Assembly (NCBI GenBank): GCA_942491485.1
Contig: CALOAX010000020.1
Span: 1 to 64,000 of the forward strand
Source: Desulfoluna sp942491485
GTDB taxonomy: Bacteria > Desulfobacterota > Desulfobacteria > Desulfobacterales > Desulfolunaceae
Reading direction: 5' to 3'
DNA length: 64,000 nucleotides
Both the position numbers and the translations under genes were made by a program. How positions within the stretch are numbered: the stretch's first letter is position 1; each line of letters starts with the position of its first letter. The notes beneath the pieces were generated by a model. The model did no database searches. It saw only the letters and a program-made list of their open reading frames with translations, and was not told where the DNA came from. This document shows, piece by piece, positions 1 through 8,779 of this stretch.

Positions 1-887
1 AGCTGCATTGCTTGGAGCAGAAGGAGAAGGGGCGCTGCCGCATCTTCTCGTGTGGCTACCACCGGTGGTCATACGATCCGGACGGTTCGCTCCGGACGAT
101 CACCCGCGACTCGACCTTCGGCGAGGTGGACCGTAAAGAGCACGGCCTCATCGAGATCCCCACCGAAGAGCGCCACGGATTCATCTGGGTCGTGGACAAC
201 GCGCATGCGGAGATCGACGTGGCGTCGTGGCTGGGTCCCGACATCGATCCGATGCTCGCCGAGTACGAGATGGACAAGCTCGTGTGCTTTCGGGCCGGCG
301 GATTCGACGAACCCACCAACTGGAAGATCATGCAGGACGCGTTCCTGGACGGCTACCACATCCAGTACGCACACCCGAACACCGCCGGGAAGATCATCCA
401 CACCAACGTGATGGCCTTCGAGGACTTCGGCCGACACTGCCGGTTCATCGCCCCGCGCAAGTCGATCGACCGTTTCCTCGAAGAAGATCCCGGCGACATC
501 CCACTCGACAAGTTCGTGACCGAGACGCACTTCCTGCTGCCCAACAGCACGTTGCTGCGTCAGCCGGACCATTTCCAGCTGCTGACCTTCCGGCCGCATC
601 CCACCGACCCCACGAAGTCGCGGATGGAGCAGCGTCTCCTGGTGCCCAAGGTCGAGGACAGCGGCATGACGCCGGAGAAGTGGGACCGGATCTGGAACAA
701 GAACTGGGAGATCCTGCTGGCCGTGTTGCACCAGGAGGATTTCCCCCTGCTGCGCGACTCGCAGCGCGGTATGGGCAGCGCCGATGCCGGTGACATGCTG
801 CTCGGCCGCAACGAGATCGCGAATCAGGTCTTCCGCCGGGAGACCAAGAAGCTCGTCGCGCAAGGGCGTGCCGAACTGAACGCCTGA
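1..887 (+). CDS. Rieske-type aromatic ring-hydroxylating oxygenase, alpha subunit (5' truncated by window edge)
   Basis: The open frame runs in from the left edge, so the N-terminus is missing. What remains shows the second half of the Rieske [2Fe-2S] site (CGYHRWSYD near the start; the first C-x-H pair lies outside or is lost). It then shows the mononuclear iron site of the catalytic domain, MQDAFLDGYHIQYAHP with its two spaced His, and a downstream acidic ligand region (HQEDFPLLRDSQRG). Family knowledge: such alpha subunits hydroxylate aromatic or alicyclic acids or amines with an electron-transfer partner. Substrate cannot be told. The first ~15 nt may hold an indel, because a neighbouring frame reads a plausible Rieske segment (AALL) before this one takes over. 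The neighbouring acyl-CoA ligase, acyl-CoA dehydrogenase and hydratases suggest a catabolic cluster. GC content is far above that of the region after 8.5 kb. Confidence 0.8.
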   Translation, partial: LHCLEQKEKGRCRIFSCGYHRWSYDPDGSLRTITRDSTFGEVDRKEHGLIEIPTEERHGFIWVVDNAHAEIDVASWLGPDIDPMLAEYEMDKLVCFRAGGFDEPTNWKIMQDAFLDGYHIQYAHPNTAGKIIHTNVMAFEDFGRHCRFIAPRKSIDRFLEEDPGDIPLDKFVTETHFLLPNSTLLRQPDHFQLLTFRPHPTDPTKSRMEQRLLVPKVEDSGMTPEKWDRIWNKNWEILLAVLHQEDFPLLRDSQRGMGSADAGDMLLGRNEIANQVFRRETKKLVAQGRAELNA

Positions 888-1016
888 CGAGGGGGTCGGG
901 ATCGGCGAAAGCCAGCCCCGGCCGCCACTGTCCGATTTATCCTATATGTGTTGGGCGGGTTCGGGATCCGCCGTGCCGCATCGAAGTCAGTTGCCACAGA
1001 GAAGAAAGTAACGAAC

Positions 1017-2541
1017 ATGACCGCAACCATCGGCAAAGCACTCGACTGGTGGGCCCGGACCAAGGGCGACACCACCGCCGTGGTGTTCTCCGGTTCGCAG
1101 ATCTCATACCGCGCGTTGCGTGACTGGAGCAGCCGTATCGCCCGGCTTCTCGTCGAGACCAGGGGTGTCGCGCCCGGGAACCGGGTCGGGCTCCTCGGCC
1201 CCAACTCACTCGAGTGGCCTGCGGCCGCTCTCGGGGTGCTCAAGGCCGGTGGTGTGCTGGTGCCGTTGAACAGTCGCTATCGTCCCGCGGAACTGCGCAA
1301 GATCGCCGACGAAGCGGGAATCGACGTCGTCATCGTCGCTCCCGGCTTCGAGCAACTCGCCGAGGACACCGCAGCGGTGGGGCGGCCGTTCGCAATCGTC
1401 TCGTACACGGAGCTCGTGGACCTGCGGGATGGTGGAATCGACGACTACCGCGTGGATCTCGAACCCGATGAGCCGACGACGATCCTGTTCACCAGCGGGT
1501 CGACGGGTCTGTCCAAGGGGGTCGTCCTGACCAACCGGACGCTGATGTCGATCGTCTTGGAGAACACCCTCACCGAGGAGGGCTTCCGGCCCGGGACGAC
1601 CACACTGCTCGTGCTGCCGCTCGCCTTCACTCCCGGCCTGGTGTACGGGCTGCTCATCACCACGGTTCTGGGCGGGACCTTGGTGGTGGAACCCGAGCTC
1701 AATCCCTCGAATGCCGTCACGCTTCTCGAAAAGCACTCGGTCCAGGCCATTTTCGGTGTCCCACTCATCTTCGAGGCCATTTCTCGGGCGCCGGAGTTCG
1801 CCGAGGCCGACCTGTCGTCTGTGAAGACCGCCATCGTCGGTGGGGCGGCCGTGCCGGCGCAGCTCCTCAAGCGGTGGGGGGACAAGGGTGTCCTGCTGCG
1901 CCAGATCTACGGCATGACCGAAGCCGGGGGCGTGGCCACTGCACGACTTCATCCGCGAGGAGGCCTTGGAGTTCCCGGACCGCTGTGGCACCGGATCCAT
2001 CTTCACCGAGGTCAAGGTCTTCAATTCCGATGACGAGCCTGCCGCGCCCGGAGAAGAGGGCGAGCTCGTGGTCCGCGGGCCGGGCGTGACCCCGGGCTAT
2101 TGGAACGATGCCGAGACCACCGCGCAGGCCATCCGTGGCGGATGGTTGCACAGCGGCGATCTGGGCGTCGCCGACGAGGAGGGCCGGGTCAAGTTCGTGG
2201 ACCGGCTCAAGGATCTGATCATCTCCGGCGGAATCAACATCTCGCCGGTGGAGCTGGAGATCGCGATCGGTGCCATCGACGGGGTCGAGGAGGTCGCGGT
2301 GATCGCCGCGCACGACGACAGGTTCGGTGAGACGCCGGCCGCGATCGTGACCGTGTCGCAGGACATGGACGCGACGACCATCGTCGAGCACTGCAAGCAG
2401 GTGCTGGCCGATTTCAAGGTTCCGCGCTACGTCGTCATCCGCCAGGACCCGCTGCCTCGGCTGCCCAGTGGCAAGATCGCCAAGACCGTCATCCGCGACG
2501 AGTACAAGGACGTCGACACCAGGTTCGATCGCATCCGCTGA
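1017..2541 (+). pseudogene. AMP-dependent acyl-CoA synthetase/ligase, frameshifted
   Basis: ATG at 1017 follows an A/G-rich GAGAAGAAAG. The first frame carries the A3 phosphate-binding loop (TILFTSGSTGLSKGVVLTN) and A5 (QIYGMTEAGG), then derails near 1935-1945. The rest of the enzyme continues in another frame from DFIREEALEFPDR: GEEGELVVRGPG, the A7 GWLHSGDLG, the A8 hinge KFVDRLKDLIISGGINISP and the A10 lysine motif PRLPSGKIAK. Together these make a complete ~508-residue ANL-family enzyme, which adenylates a carboxylic acid and transfers it to CoA. The break is a single-base event within a well conserved protein, and every neighbour up to 8.3 kb has similar breaks, so a sequencing error is likelier than real decay. 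The substrate is unknown; the oxygenase and beta-oxidation neighbours suggest a cyclic or branched acid. Confidence 0.85.
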
Positions 2542-2705
2542 CCAGGCTCCAGCAGACGAGGCCATCGCCCTCCCGGGCGTGGCCTCGTCTGCTGTCTGTT
2601 CATCGCGGATCGCAGTCCGTAGGATTCGCGTCCGTCCTGCTTTTGCAGATGGCTGGACACAGAACGAGATCTGTATCTTGTATCCATTGCCCACAGGAGG
2701 TGGAC

Positions 2706-3345
2706 ATGGCGCGCAGGAAGACGGGCAACGTCCTCAGCGAGGATGTGGACGAGGCCCGCAAGCAGATCATGGTCGCCGCGGAGCGCGTGTTCCAACGGTA
2801 CGGCGTCGCGAAGACGACGATGGACGACATCGGTAAGGAAGCGGGGGTCTCGCGTCCGACGGTCTACCGGTACTTCAAGGACCGCGACGCCCTCATGTCG
2901 GCCTTGATCGAGCGGCGATCCCGCCTGCTGTTCGACAAGGCCCGGAAGTACCTTCTCGAGCACGAGACGTTCGCCGATCAGCTCGTGGAGGGGTTGATCT
3001 TTCTGGTCGAGCGAGGTCGCCGTGATCCGCTGATCCGGATCCTGGTGAGTCCGGAGCACATGCAGCTGGCCGAATCACTGGTCGGCAGTTCGGGTCTCGC
3101 GGCGCGGTTGACCGCGGAGATGTGGGACCCGATCATCGAACGCGCGATGGACCGAGGCGAGATCCGGCGGGATCTCGACAAGGAGAAGATCGCCGAATGG
3201 ATCGCACTGGTCCAGTTCATCCTGGTCGGCCGGCTGGATTTCGATCGACTCCGACGATCCGCAACACCGGGAGATGTTGCACAACTTCGTGCTTCCGGCG
3301 TTCATGCCGACCGTCGTACCCGCGGCGGCTCAACAACAACGCTGA
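2706..3345 (+). CDS. TetR/AcrR-family transcriptional regulator (frameshift near the C-terminus)
   Basis: The start is ATG 2706, preceded by a strong AGGAGG 5 nt upstream; longer in-frame starts are not needed. Residues ~20-65 form the TetR helix-turn-helix (IMVAAERVFQRYGVAKTTMDDIGKEAGVSRPTVYRYFKD cut by the length rule into its core TTMDDIGKEAGVSRPTVYRY). The ligand domain follows. Near 3243 (LVGRLDFD) the natural reading changes frame to DSDDPQHREMLHNF and ends at TGA 3343-3345; the published frame would otherwise run on to 3401 with low-complexity sequence. It probably controls the adjacent acyl-CoA metabolism genes, as is common for such local regulators; no operator is proven. Confidence 0.85.
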
Positions 3346-3397
3346 ACGCGTGGGCTTGTCGCCGGACACGGATGGTGACCGGTCCGGCGACAAGCGC

Positions 3398-4550
3398 CTA
3401 GTCGCGGATCAGATCGCGGTGGATGATCTCCTTCATGATCTCGTTGGTGCCGCCGTAGATCCGCTGGATACGCGCGTCGATGAAGGCCTTGGCCACCGGG
3501 TACTCCATCATGTAGCCGTACCCGCCGTGGAGCTGCACACCCGCATCGATGACCTTGTCCTGCAGATCGGTGGCCCACAGTTTGGCCTTCGCGGCATCGA
3601 CCGCGGTCAGCGTCCCCTTGTTGTACTCACGGACGCATCGGTCGATGTACGCCCGGGAGACCTCGATCGCGGTACGCAGTTCGGCGAGAGTGAACCCGAG
3701 TCCCTGGAACTCGCCGACGGGTTTGCCGAATGCCTTGCGCTCCTTGACATAGGTGAGGGTCCAGTCGAAGACCGCCTCCGCCGACACCTGCGCGGCGATG
3801 CCGATCCCGAGCCGCTCCAGGGGCAGGCTCTGCATCAGGTAGGCGAAACCGGCGCCTTCCTCGCCGAGGAGGCTGGTGGCGGGCACCCGCACCTCGTCGA
3901 AGGACAACTCGGCGGTGTCCTGTGCATGGAGCCCGACCTTGTTGAGCTTGCGGCCACGCGTGAATCCCGGGGTCCCGTCCTCGACGACGAAGAGACTGAA
4001 GCCGCGCGATCCGGCATCCGCGTCGGTCTTGGCGAAGACGATCACGAGATCGGCGAGGATGCCGCTGGTGATGAAGGTCTTCGAGCCGTTGATCACCCAG
4101 TCGGTGCCCTCGCGCCGCGCGGTGGTGGTGATCGCGCGGAGATCGCTGCCGGCCGCCGGTTCGGTCATCGCGATCGCGCCGATGGTGTCGCCGGGTGACG
4201 AAACCCGGCACCCAGCGCTTCTTCTGTTCGTCGTCGGCGTGACGGAGCAGGTAGTTCAGCACGATGTCGTCGTTGGTGGAGAAGCCGGACTGCAGTGCGG
4301 AGGCGCCGACCCTCGCGATCTCGGTCTGGATGGCGACGCGGAAGCAGTAGTCGGTCTCACCGGGGCCGCCGTACTCCAGCGGCACCGACAGGCCGAGGAT
4401 GCCCTGTGCGCCTGCCGCACGCCAGGTCTCGCGGCCGATGAGGCGATCAGCGTCCCACTTCTCCATCTTGGGGACGACGTGTTTGTTGACGAAGGCCCGG
4501 ACCGAGTCCCGGAACAACTCGTGGTCGGCGTCGAAGAGATCTGTCTGCAT
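3398..4550 (-). pseudogene. Acyl-CoA dehydrogenase, FAD-dependent, frameshifted
   Basis: It reads on the minus strand from ATG 4550 (MQTDLFDADHELFRDSVRAF). The N-terminal helical domain runs to WVPGFVT. An extra base in a CCC run near 4195-4197 then breaks the frame. The other frame resumes with MTEPAAGSDLRAI, the middle beta domain (FITSGILADLVIVFAKT) and the C-terminal four-helix domain ending in the family signature region RIQRIYGGTNEIMKEII. Total length (~384 residues) fits the acyl-CoA dehydrogenase family, which introduces a trans-2,3 double bond into acyl-CoA and passes electrons to ETF. The catalytic Glu position cannot be placed with certainty from this alone. The single-base homopolymer change suggests a base-calling error rather than a dead gene. 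Confidence 0.85.
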
Positions 4551-4621
4551 TGGTTCTCCTGTGGTGCTGGGGCTGATAGGGGGGAGTGCCCGGCGTTGCC
4601 GGGGAGGTGATGTGGGGGGCG

Positions 4622-5412
4622 TCAGTGTCCGGACGTCCCGCCGTCGACGGCGAGGGTCGACCCGGTGATGTAGGACGCCGCCGGGCTGGCGAGAAACAGT
4701 ACGGCGGCGTCCATCTCACGTTGCGTGCCCATGCGTCCGAGCGAACAGCCCTGCAGGAAATCGGTGCGGGCCTCGTCGGACATCTCCGCGATCATGTCGG
4801 TCTCGACGAAGCCCGGTGCGATCGCATTCACCCGAATTCCCTTGCGCCCCGACCACTGGTGGGACAGGTCGCGTGTCAGGCCGAGGACGCCGGCCTTGCT
4901 CGAGGCATAAGCGGCTTGCGGCAGCGCAGATTTGACGAGTCCGAGCATGCTCCCCACGTTGACGATGCTGGAACCGGGTCGCATCACCCGTGCACAGGAC
5001 CGTGCCATCCAGTAGCTCCCGAGGAGGTTGACGTCGAGAACCGCGCCGAAACCTCCGGAAGCTCCCGGGTGGCCGGGGCCGTGTGGGTGAGCCCGGCGTT
5101 GTTGATCAGGATGTCGACACGACCGAACTCGTCGATCGCAGCGCCGACGACCGCGTCACACTGTTCGGGATCGGTGACGTCCGACGGGATCTCGAGTGCG
5201 CGTCGACCGAGCGCGCGTACGGTGTCCGCGGTTCGTCGCAGCGGATCCGGGCGTCGGCCGGACAGTACGATGTCTGCACCCGACTCGGCCAGCGCACGTG
5301 CGAACCCCGCTCCGAGTCCCGATCCCGCCCCCGTCACGATCGCGACCCGGCCGTCCACTCGGAACAGGTCCAGAAGGCCGGTGGTGGCCCCGTCGGCTGC
5401 GCGTGCGCCCAC
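4622..5412 (-). pseudogene. Short-chain dehydrogenase/reductase (SDR), frameshifted
   Basis: The minus-strand start at 5412 gives MGARAADGATTGLLDLFRVD. It then shows the Rossmann dinucleotide motif TGAGSGLGAG and the structural NNAG. After ELPE, near 5050, the frame is lost by about one missing base in a G/T run. It resumes as AVLDVNLLGSYWMARSCARV and continues with the active-site YASSKAG (Tyr-x-x-x-Lys), VNAIAPGFVETDM and ITGSTLAVDGG, all typical classical-SDR features at ~260 residues. SDRs of this type oxidise a hydroxyacyl-CoA or cyclic alcohol with NAD(P). The gene diverges from the enoyl-CoA hydratase at 5564 across a ~150-bp AT-rich gap. Confidence 0.85.
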
Positions 5413-5563
5413 GTCTTCTCCTCTCGTCCGCTGCGGAACCCGAGAACGGGGACACCGCGATTGTCAGATTTTATCTAATCACATAAGATTTAGTGCGGAA
5501 GCCGGCGGTAGGCCCGGGATGTATCCATCTCGACCCGTCCGGATCACGACCACAGGAGAACCC
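5413..5563. promoter_or_regulatory. Divergent promoter region between SDR and enoyl-CoA hydratase genes
   Basis: This gap separates two outward-facing genes. It contains the most AT-rich stretch of the first 8.5 kb (about 5460-5495, around TTTTATCTAATCACATAAG). Such an island in otherwise GC-rich DNA fits a shared promoter/operator, possibly bound by the TetR regulator at 2706. AGGAG at about 5553 serves the hydratase start at 5564. No clean palindrome or consensus promoter could be fixed by eye. Confidence 0.4.
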
Positions 5564-6372
5564 ATGACTTCCGACAGCGACTCGGCGACAGAGTCCGTCG
5601 TCCGCTACGAGGTGCGCGATCACATCGCGATCATCACGCTCAACCGTCCCGACGCTCTGAACGCCGTGAACTCCGCTCTGTCGACGGCCGCGGGCGCGGC
5701 GCTCGAGGAGGCGGCGCAGGACCCGTCGGTCCGTGTCATCGTGATCACCGGGGCCGGTCGCGCCTTCTGTGCCGGTGCCGATCTGAAGGAGATCGGGGCG
5801 GGGCGCCGGATCGATGACCCGGCCCATCGGGAATGGGGACTTCGCCGGGATCGTGCGGCACTACTGTTCCCATGCCGGTCATCGCGGCTGTGAACGGCTT
5901 CGCGCTGGGCGGTGTGGACCGAGATGATGCTGTCCGCCGATCTCGCGGTGATCGACGAGGAGGCGTCGGTGGGTCTACCCGAGGTCAGGCGGGACTCATC
6001 GCCGGCGCCGGGGGCTTCTGCGTATTCATCGGCAGGTCCCGCAGAAGGTGGCCGCCGAGATCGCGCTGACCGGTCGACCCGTGTCGGCCGCCCGGCGCAT
6101 ACGAGCTGGGTCTGGTGAACACGGTGGCGCCGGCGGGAACCGCCCGCGCCGTCGCGCTGGAGCTCGCTGCCGAGATCGCCGCCAACGCGCCGCTCGCGGT
6201 GTCCGAGAGCAAGCGGGTCAAGCATGAGACGGCGAAAGCGCAGCGCGGATGGGACGACGAGTCGTGGAAGATCAACGCCTCGGCGATCCGCACCGTGTTC
6301 ACCAGTGACGATGCGAAGGAAGGGCCGCGGGCTTTCGCCGAGAAGCGTGCACCGGAATGGGCGGGTCGATGA
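5564..6372 (+). pseudogene. Enoyl-CoA hydratase/isomerase family protein (first copy), multiple frameshifts
   Basis: ATG 5564 with an upstream AGGAG begins MTSDSDSATESVVRYEVRD. The crotonase fold is recognisable through ITLNRPDALNAVNSAL and the oxyanion-hole segment GAGRAFCAGADLKEIG. From about 5835 the frame changes repeatedly (near 5835, 5868, 5917, 5990, 6030 and 6060-6100). Fragments VIAAVNGFALGG, TEMMLSADLAVIDEEASVGLPEVR and LIAGAGG remain legible in different frames. The C-terminal part from 6115 is intact and ends AEKRAPEWAGR at 6372. The stop overlaps the start of the next crotonase gene (ATGA), so the two are translationally coupled. Five or six indels in 270 nt is far beyond normal decay next to intact flanks and points to poor sequence quality. 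Confidence 0.8.
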
Positions 6373-7207
6373 GCGCGGGAGCTGTTGTGTCACAGGAGGT
6401 CGTACTCGAGCGGGTCGGCGCTGTCGCGATCGTGCGGTTGAACCGTCCGGAGCGACTCAATGCGTTCACCGAGGACATCCGGGTGGGCATCATCGAGGCG
6501 TTCGATGCCTGCGACGCCGACGACGACGTCCGTGTGGACGTGTTGACCGGTACCGGTCGGGCCTTCTGCGCGGGGGCCGACCTCGAGAGCGGGGGAGACA
6601 CCTTCCTCCCGGACGACCCGGGGGCCGATGGCTCGGCACCGCCGGACGCGGGCGGTCAGGTGGCTCTCCGTATCTACCGGTCGAAGAAACCGGTCATCGC
6701 CGCGATCAACGGGCCCGCCGCGGGCGTGGGCGTGACCATGACACTTCCCGCAGACGTCCGGATCGCCTCGGACACCGCGAAGTTCGGGTTCGTCTTCACC
6801 CGGCGCGGATTGGTCCCCTGAAGCGTGTGCGTTCGACCTGGTTTCTCCCGCGGGTGGTGGGCATCTCGACGGCCGCGGAGTGGACGCTGGGCGGGCGGAT
6901 GGTCCCGGTGACCGAGGCGCTCGATCGCGGCCTGGTGCGCGAAGTGGTTCCGGCGGAACAGGTCCTGGAACGGGCGCTGAGTGTCGCGAACGAGATGGTC
7001 GCGGGGACGGCGCCGGTCTCGGTGGCCCTCGCCCGATCGCTGCTCTGGGGAGCGCTCGGCGCATCGGGCCCCGAAGAGGCCCACCGCGCCGAATCGGAGG
7101 TCCTCTACCGGCGCGGCCTCTCGGCGGATGTGCAGGAAGGCGTGCAGGCCTTTCTCGACAAGCGTGCACCGGAGTTCCCGGATCGGGTGTCCGTATCGTC
7201 TCAGTGA
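6369..7207 (+). pseudogene. Enoyl-CoA hydratase/isomerase family protein (second copy), frameshifted
   Basis: ATG 6369 overlaps the upstream stop. The N-terminal half holds the crotonase signatures VRLNRPERLNAF and GTGRAFCAGADLESGG and the segment VIAAINGPAAGVGVTM. The frame ends prematurely at TRRGLVP near 6821. Removing one C (about 6818) and one T (about 6831) restores VPEACASTWFLPRVVGIS and the rest of the enzyme to TGA 7207, ending LDKRAPEFPDR. Both copies share the C-terminal K-R-A-P-E-F/W motif seen in many actinobacterial hydratases. Probable role: hydration or isomerisation of an unsaturated acyl-CoA in the same pathway as the first copy. Confidence 0.8.
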
Positions 7208-7235
7208 CCAGCGGAGATTACCTGGCAATCTGTGA

Positions 7236-7271
7236 TTGACACCACATCCATACACTATGTATGGTCCCTGC
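7236..7271 (+). promoter_or_regulatory. Putative promoter and palindromic operator; possible leaderless start
   Basis: TTGACA at 7236-7241 is followed, 18 nt later, by TATGGT at 7260-7265, only six bases before ATG 7272. Transcription would therefore begin at or next to the start codon (leaderless mRNA, common in actinobacteria). An imperfect palindrome with arms CCATACA / TGTATGG spans 7248-7264 and covers the -10 element, a suitable place for a repressor. This is inference from sequence only. Confidence 0.4.
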
Positions 7272-8336
7272 ATGACTCAGGCAGAACCCCGTACGACCAC
7301 ACTTCCGTTCTCGGTCGATGAGTTGACCCCGGAGTGGGTCGGCGCCGCATTGACGACCAAGGATGGACAGGTCGTCGTCGAAGCGGTCGACACCACTCGA
7401 ATCATCTGGGGATCGGCGACCAAAGTATTCGCCACGTTGACCTATTCAGTGAATGACCGGGACATCCCTGCCCAGCTGTGCATCAAGGGAGGTTTCGACG
7501 AACGGAGTCGTGCGTTCGGCTTGGGGCCGGCCTACGAGCTCGAGGGCCACTTCTACCGTGATCTGGCACCGGGGTTCGCCGCGGAGGTGCCGGCGAGCAC
7601 TACTCGGCCACCGAGCGCGATCAAGGCGTCATCATCATGGAGGACCTGACGGCACGAGGCGCCGAGTTCGGCCAGGCGACCGATCTGTGGTCGGTCGATG
7701 ACATCGCGACGACGCTGGAAGTCCAGGCGAAGTGGCACGCGGCGCTGTGGGGGAGTGGTAGGGGCGAGCGCACCTGGCTCCCGGTGGGTGCCAAGGCCGC
7801 TCGTGATGCGTTCACGGTGATGCTGAGTCCCGAGGTGTTCCATCCGCTGATCGAGCGTTCCGAGGTTCCGGATCTGGCGCTCGGCCAGCTTCGACGATGC
7901 CCGGGTGCGCGGTTTCTGCGAAGCTGTGGGGCACGACGACGCCGCCACCCACACAATCAATCACGGTGATGCGCACTTCGCTCAGTTGTATCGCGTACCG
8001 GGAAGTGCGCCGGCCTTCCTCGACTGGCAGACGGCATGCCTCGCGCCGTGGGCTCATGACGTGTCGTACTTCCTCGGGTCGGCGCTGACCATCGAAGACC
8101 GACGGAGTCGAGAGCGAGAGTTGCTGCGACACTACATCGACGCGCTCGCCGGTCATGGCGGTCCGCACCTCGACGACGAAGACGCCTGGTACGAATACCG
8201 GCTGCACACCCTGCACGGGTTCGCGTGGATGTGTGTTCCGACCGTGATGCAGCCGTCGGAGGTGGTCGAGGCGATGGCCCACCGCTACGGCGCCGCCCTC
8301 GAAGACCACGACCCGATCGGTATGCTGCTGGCATGA
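7272..8336 (+). pseudogene. APH-like (aminoglycoside phosphotransferase/ecdysteroid kinase-fold) phosphotransferase, frameshifted
   Basis: ATG 7272 (MTQAEPRTTTLPFSVDELTPEWV) starts a kinase-fold protein in three frame segments, with breaks near 7590 and 7885. Segment 2 has VIIMEDLTARGAEFGQA and the helix with AKWHAALWG. Segment 3 carries the catalytic HGD loop (INHGDAHFAQLY) and the metal-binding DWQ (FLDWQTACLAPWAHDVSYF). Restored length is ~355 residues, normal for the family. These proteins are frequent in actinobacterial lipid/steroid catabolic clusters and are not specific markers of drug resistance; substrate unknown. The gene ends ATGA at 8333-8336, overlapping a possible start of the next gene. 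Confidence 0.75.
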
Positions 8337-8530
8337 GCGCGGATGCCGTTGGACGGCCAGGTGATTGAACCCGGGTATGGCGAGGAGGCCGGGGACTGGG
8401 AGCCGCTGACGACATCGGATCCCGCCACTGCGGAGGCCTTCGACCGCTTGATCGACAGCGTTCGTCGGCTGCAGAATTCGGTGGCGGCTGCCCGGCCGAC
8501 GGAGGCGGTCTCGTTGGCGATGGCCGCCGA
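8333..8530 (+). CDS. PaaI-like (hotdog) thioesterase N-terminus, cut by the chimeric join
   Basis: After the overlapping ATGA, the frame from 8343 reads MPLDGQVIEPGYGEEAG followed by DPATAEAFDRLIDSVRRLQN. This resembles the N-terminal helix of actinobacterial PaaI-family acyl-CoA thioesterases. GC-rich codons continue to about MAAELA at 8530, where sequence character and protein family both change. The catalytic hotdog domain is absent. Assignment is from resemblance of a short N-terminal segment only. Confidence 0.4.
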
Positions 8531-8545
8531 ACTAGCTCTGCCCAT
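8520..8545. other. Chimeric junction between two unrelated genomes
   Basis: Left of ~8530 the DNA is strongly GC-rich with actinobacterial gene families and frequent frameshifts. Right of it the DNA is moderate in GC, has intact frames, different codon choice and Desulfobacterota-type genes. The reading frame 8343-8774 crosses the join, but its N-terminal half is thioesterase-like and its C-terminal half is an ABC permease lacking its own first two thirds. An uncommon CTA codon at 8531-8533 is about where the change happens. No transposase, integrase, tRNA or direct repeat marks the point. Confidence 0.8.
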
Positions 8546-8774
8546 GGTTTTCGGGGCACTTCAGATTGCACTGGCCTACTGCTGGACGAACCTTGTGGGT
8601 GCGGAACTTCTCGCCGCGGACAACGGCCTGGGTTTTATGATCACCATGGGCCGTCGCCTTGCCATGCCTGACATGGTTCTGCTCGGCATGGCCATGGTGG
8701 GGCTTACCGGTGCCGTCATCGGCGTGGTTATTGATGCCGTCGAAAAGCGGCTTCTTGCGGGCATAAGGAGGTAG
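8531..8774 (+). CDS. ABC transporter permease, C-terminal fragment (TauC/SsuC/NrtB-like), truncated at the join
   Basis: The segment begins at LPMVFGALQIALAYCWTNLV and reads through AELLAADNGLGFMI to VIDAVEKRLLAGIRR. This matches the end of NitT/TauT-type permeases, with the conserved A-E-x4-GLG loop and two more membrane helices. The preceding helices and the EAA loop are missing because the contig changes identity at ~8530. It is followed five bases later by a second permease of the same family, so the intact operon had two permeases and one ATPase. No substrate-binding protein is seen; it may lie upstream in the true genome. Confidence 0.8.
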
Positions 8775-8779
8775 GACAC

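Noticed and set aside
3122..4198. 358-codon plus-strand ORF across the TetR/dehydrogenase boundary
   Set aside because: Antisense to the acyl-CoA dehydrogenase and typical of long false frames in GC-rich DNA.
7272..8336. Aminoglycoside resistance gene
   Set aside because: The APH fold is shared by many metabolic kinases, and the catabolic neighbours point away from drug resistance.
8343..8774. A novel fusion of a thioesterase-like domain and an ABC permease
   Set aside because: The fusion point coincides with the change of genome, and the permease lacks its first helices; it is an assembly product.
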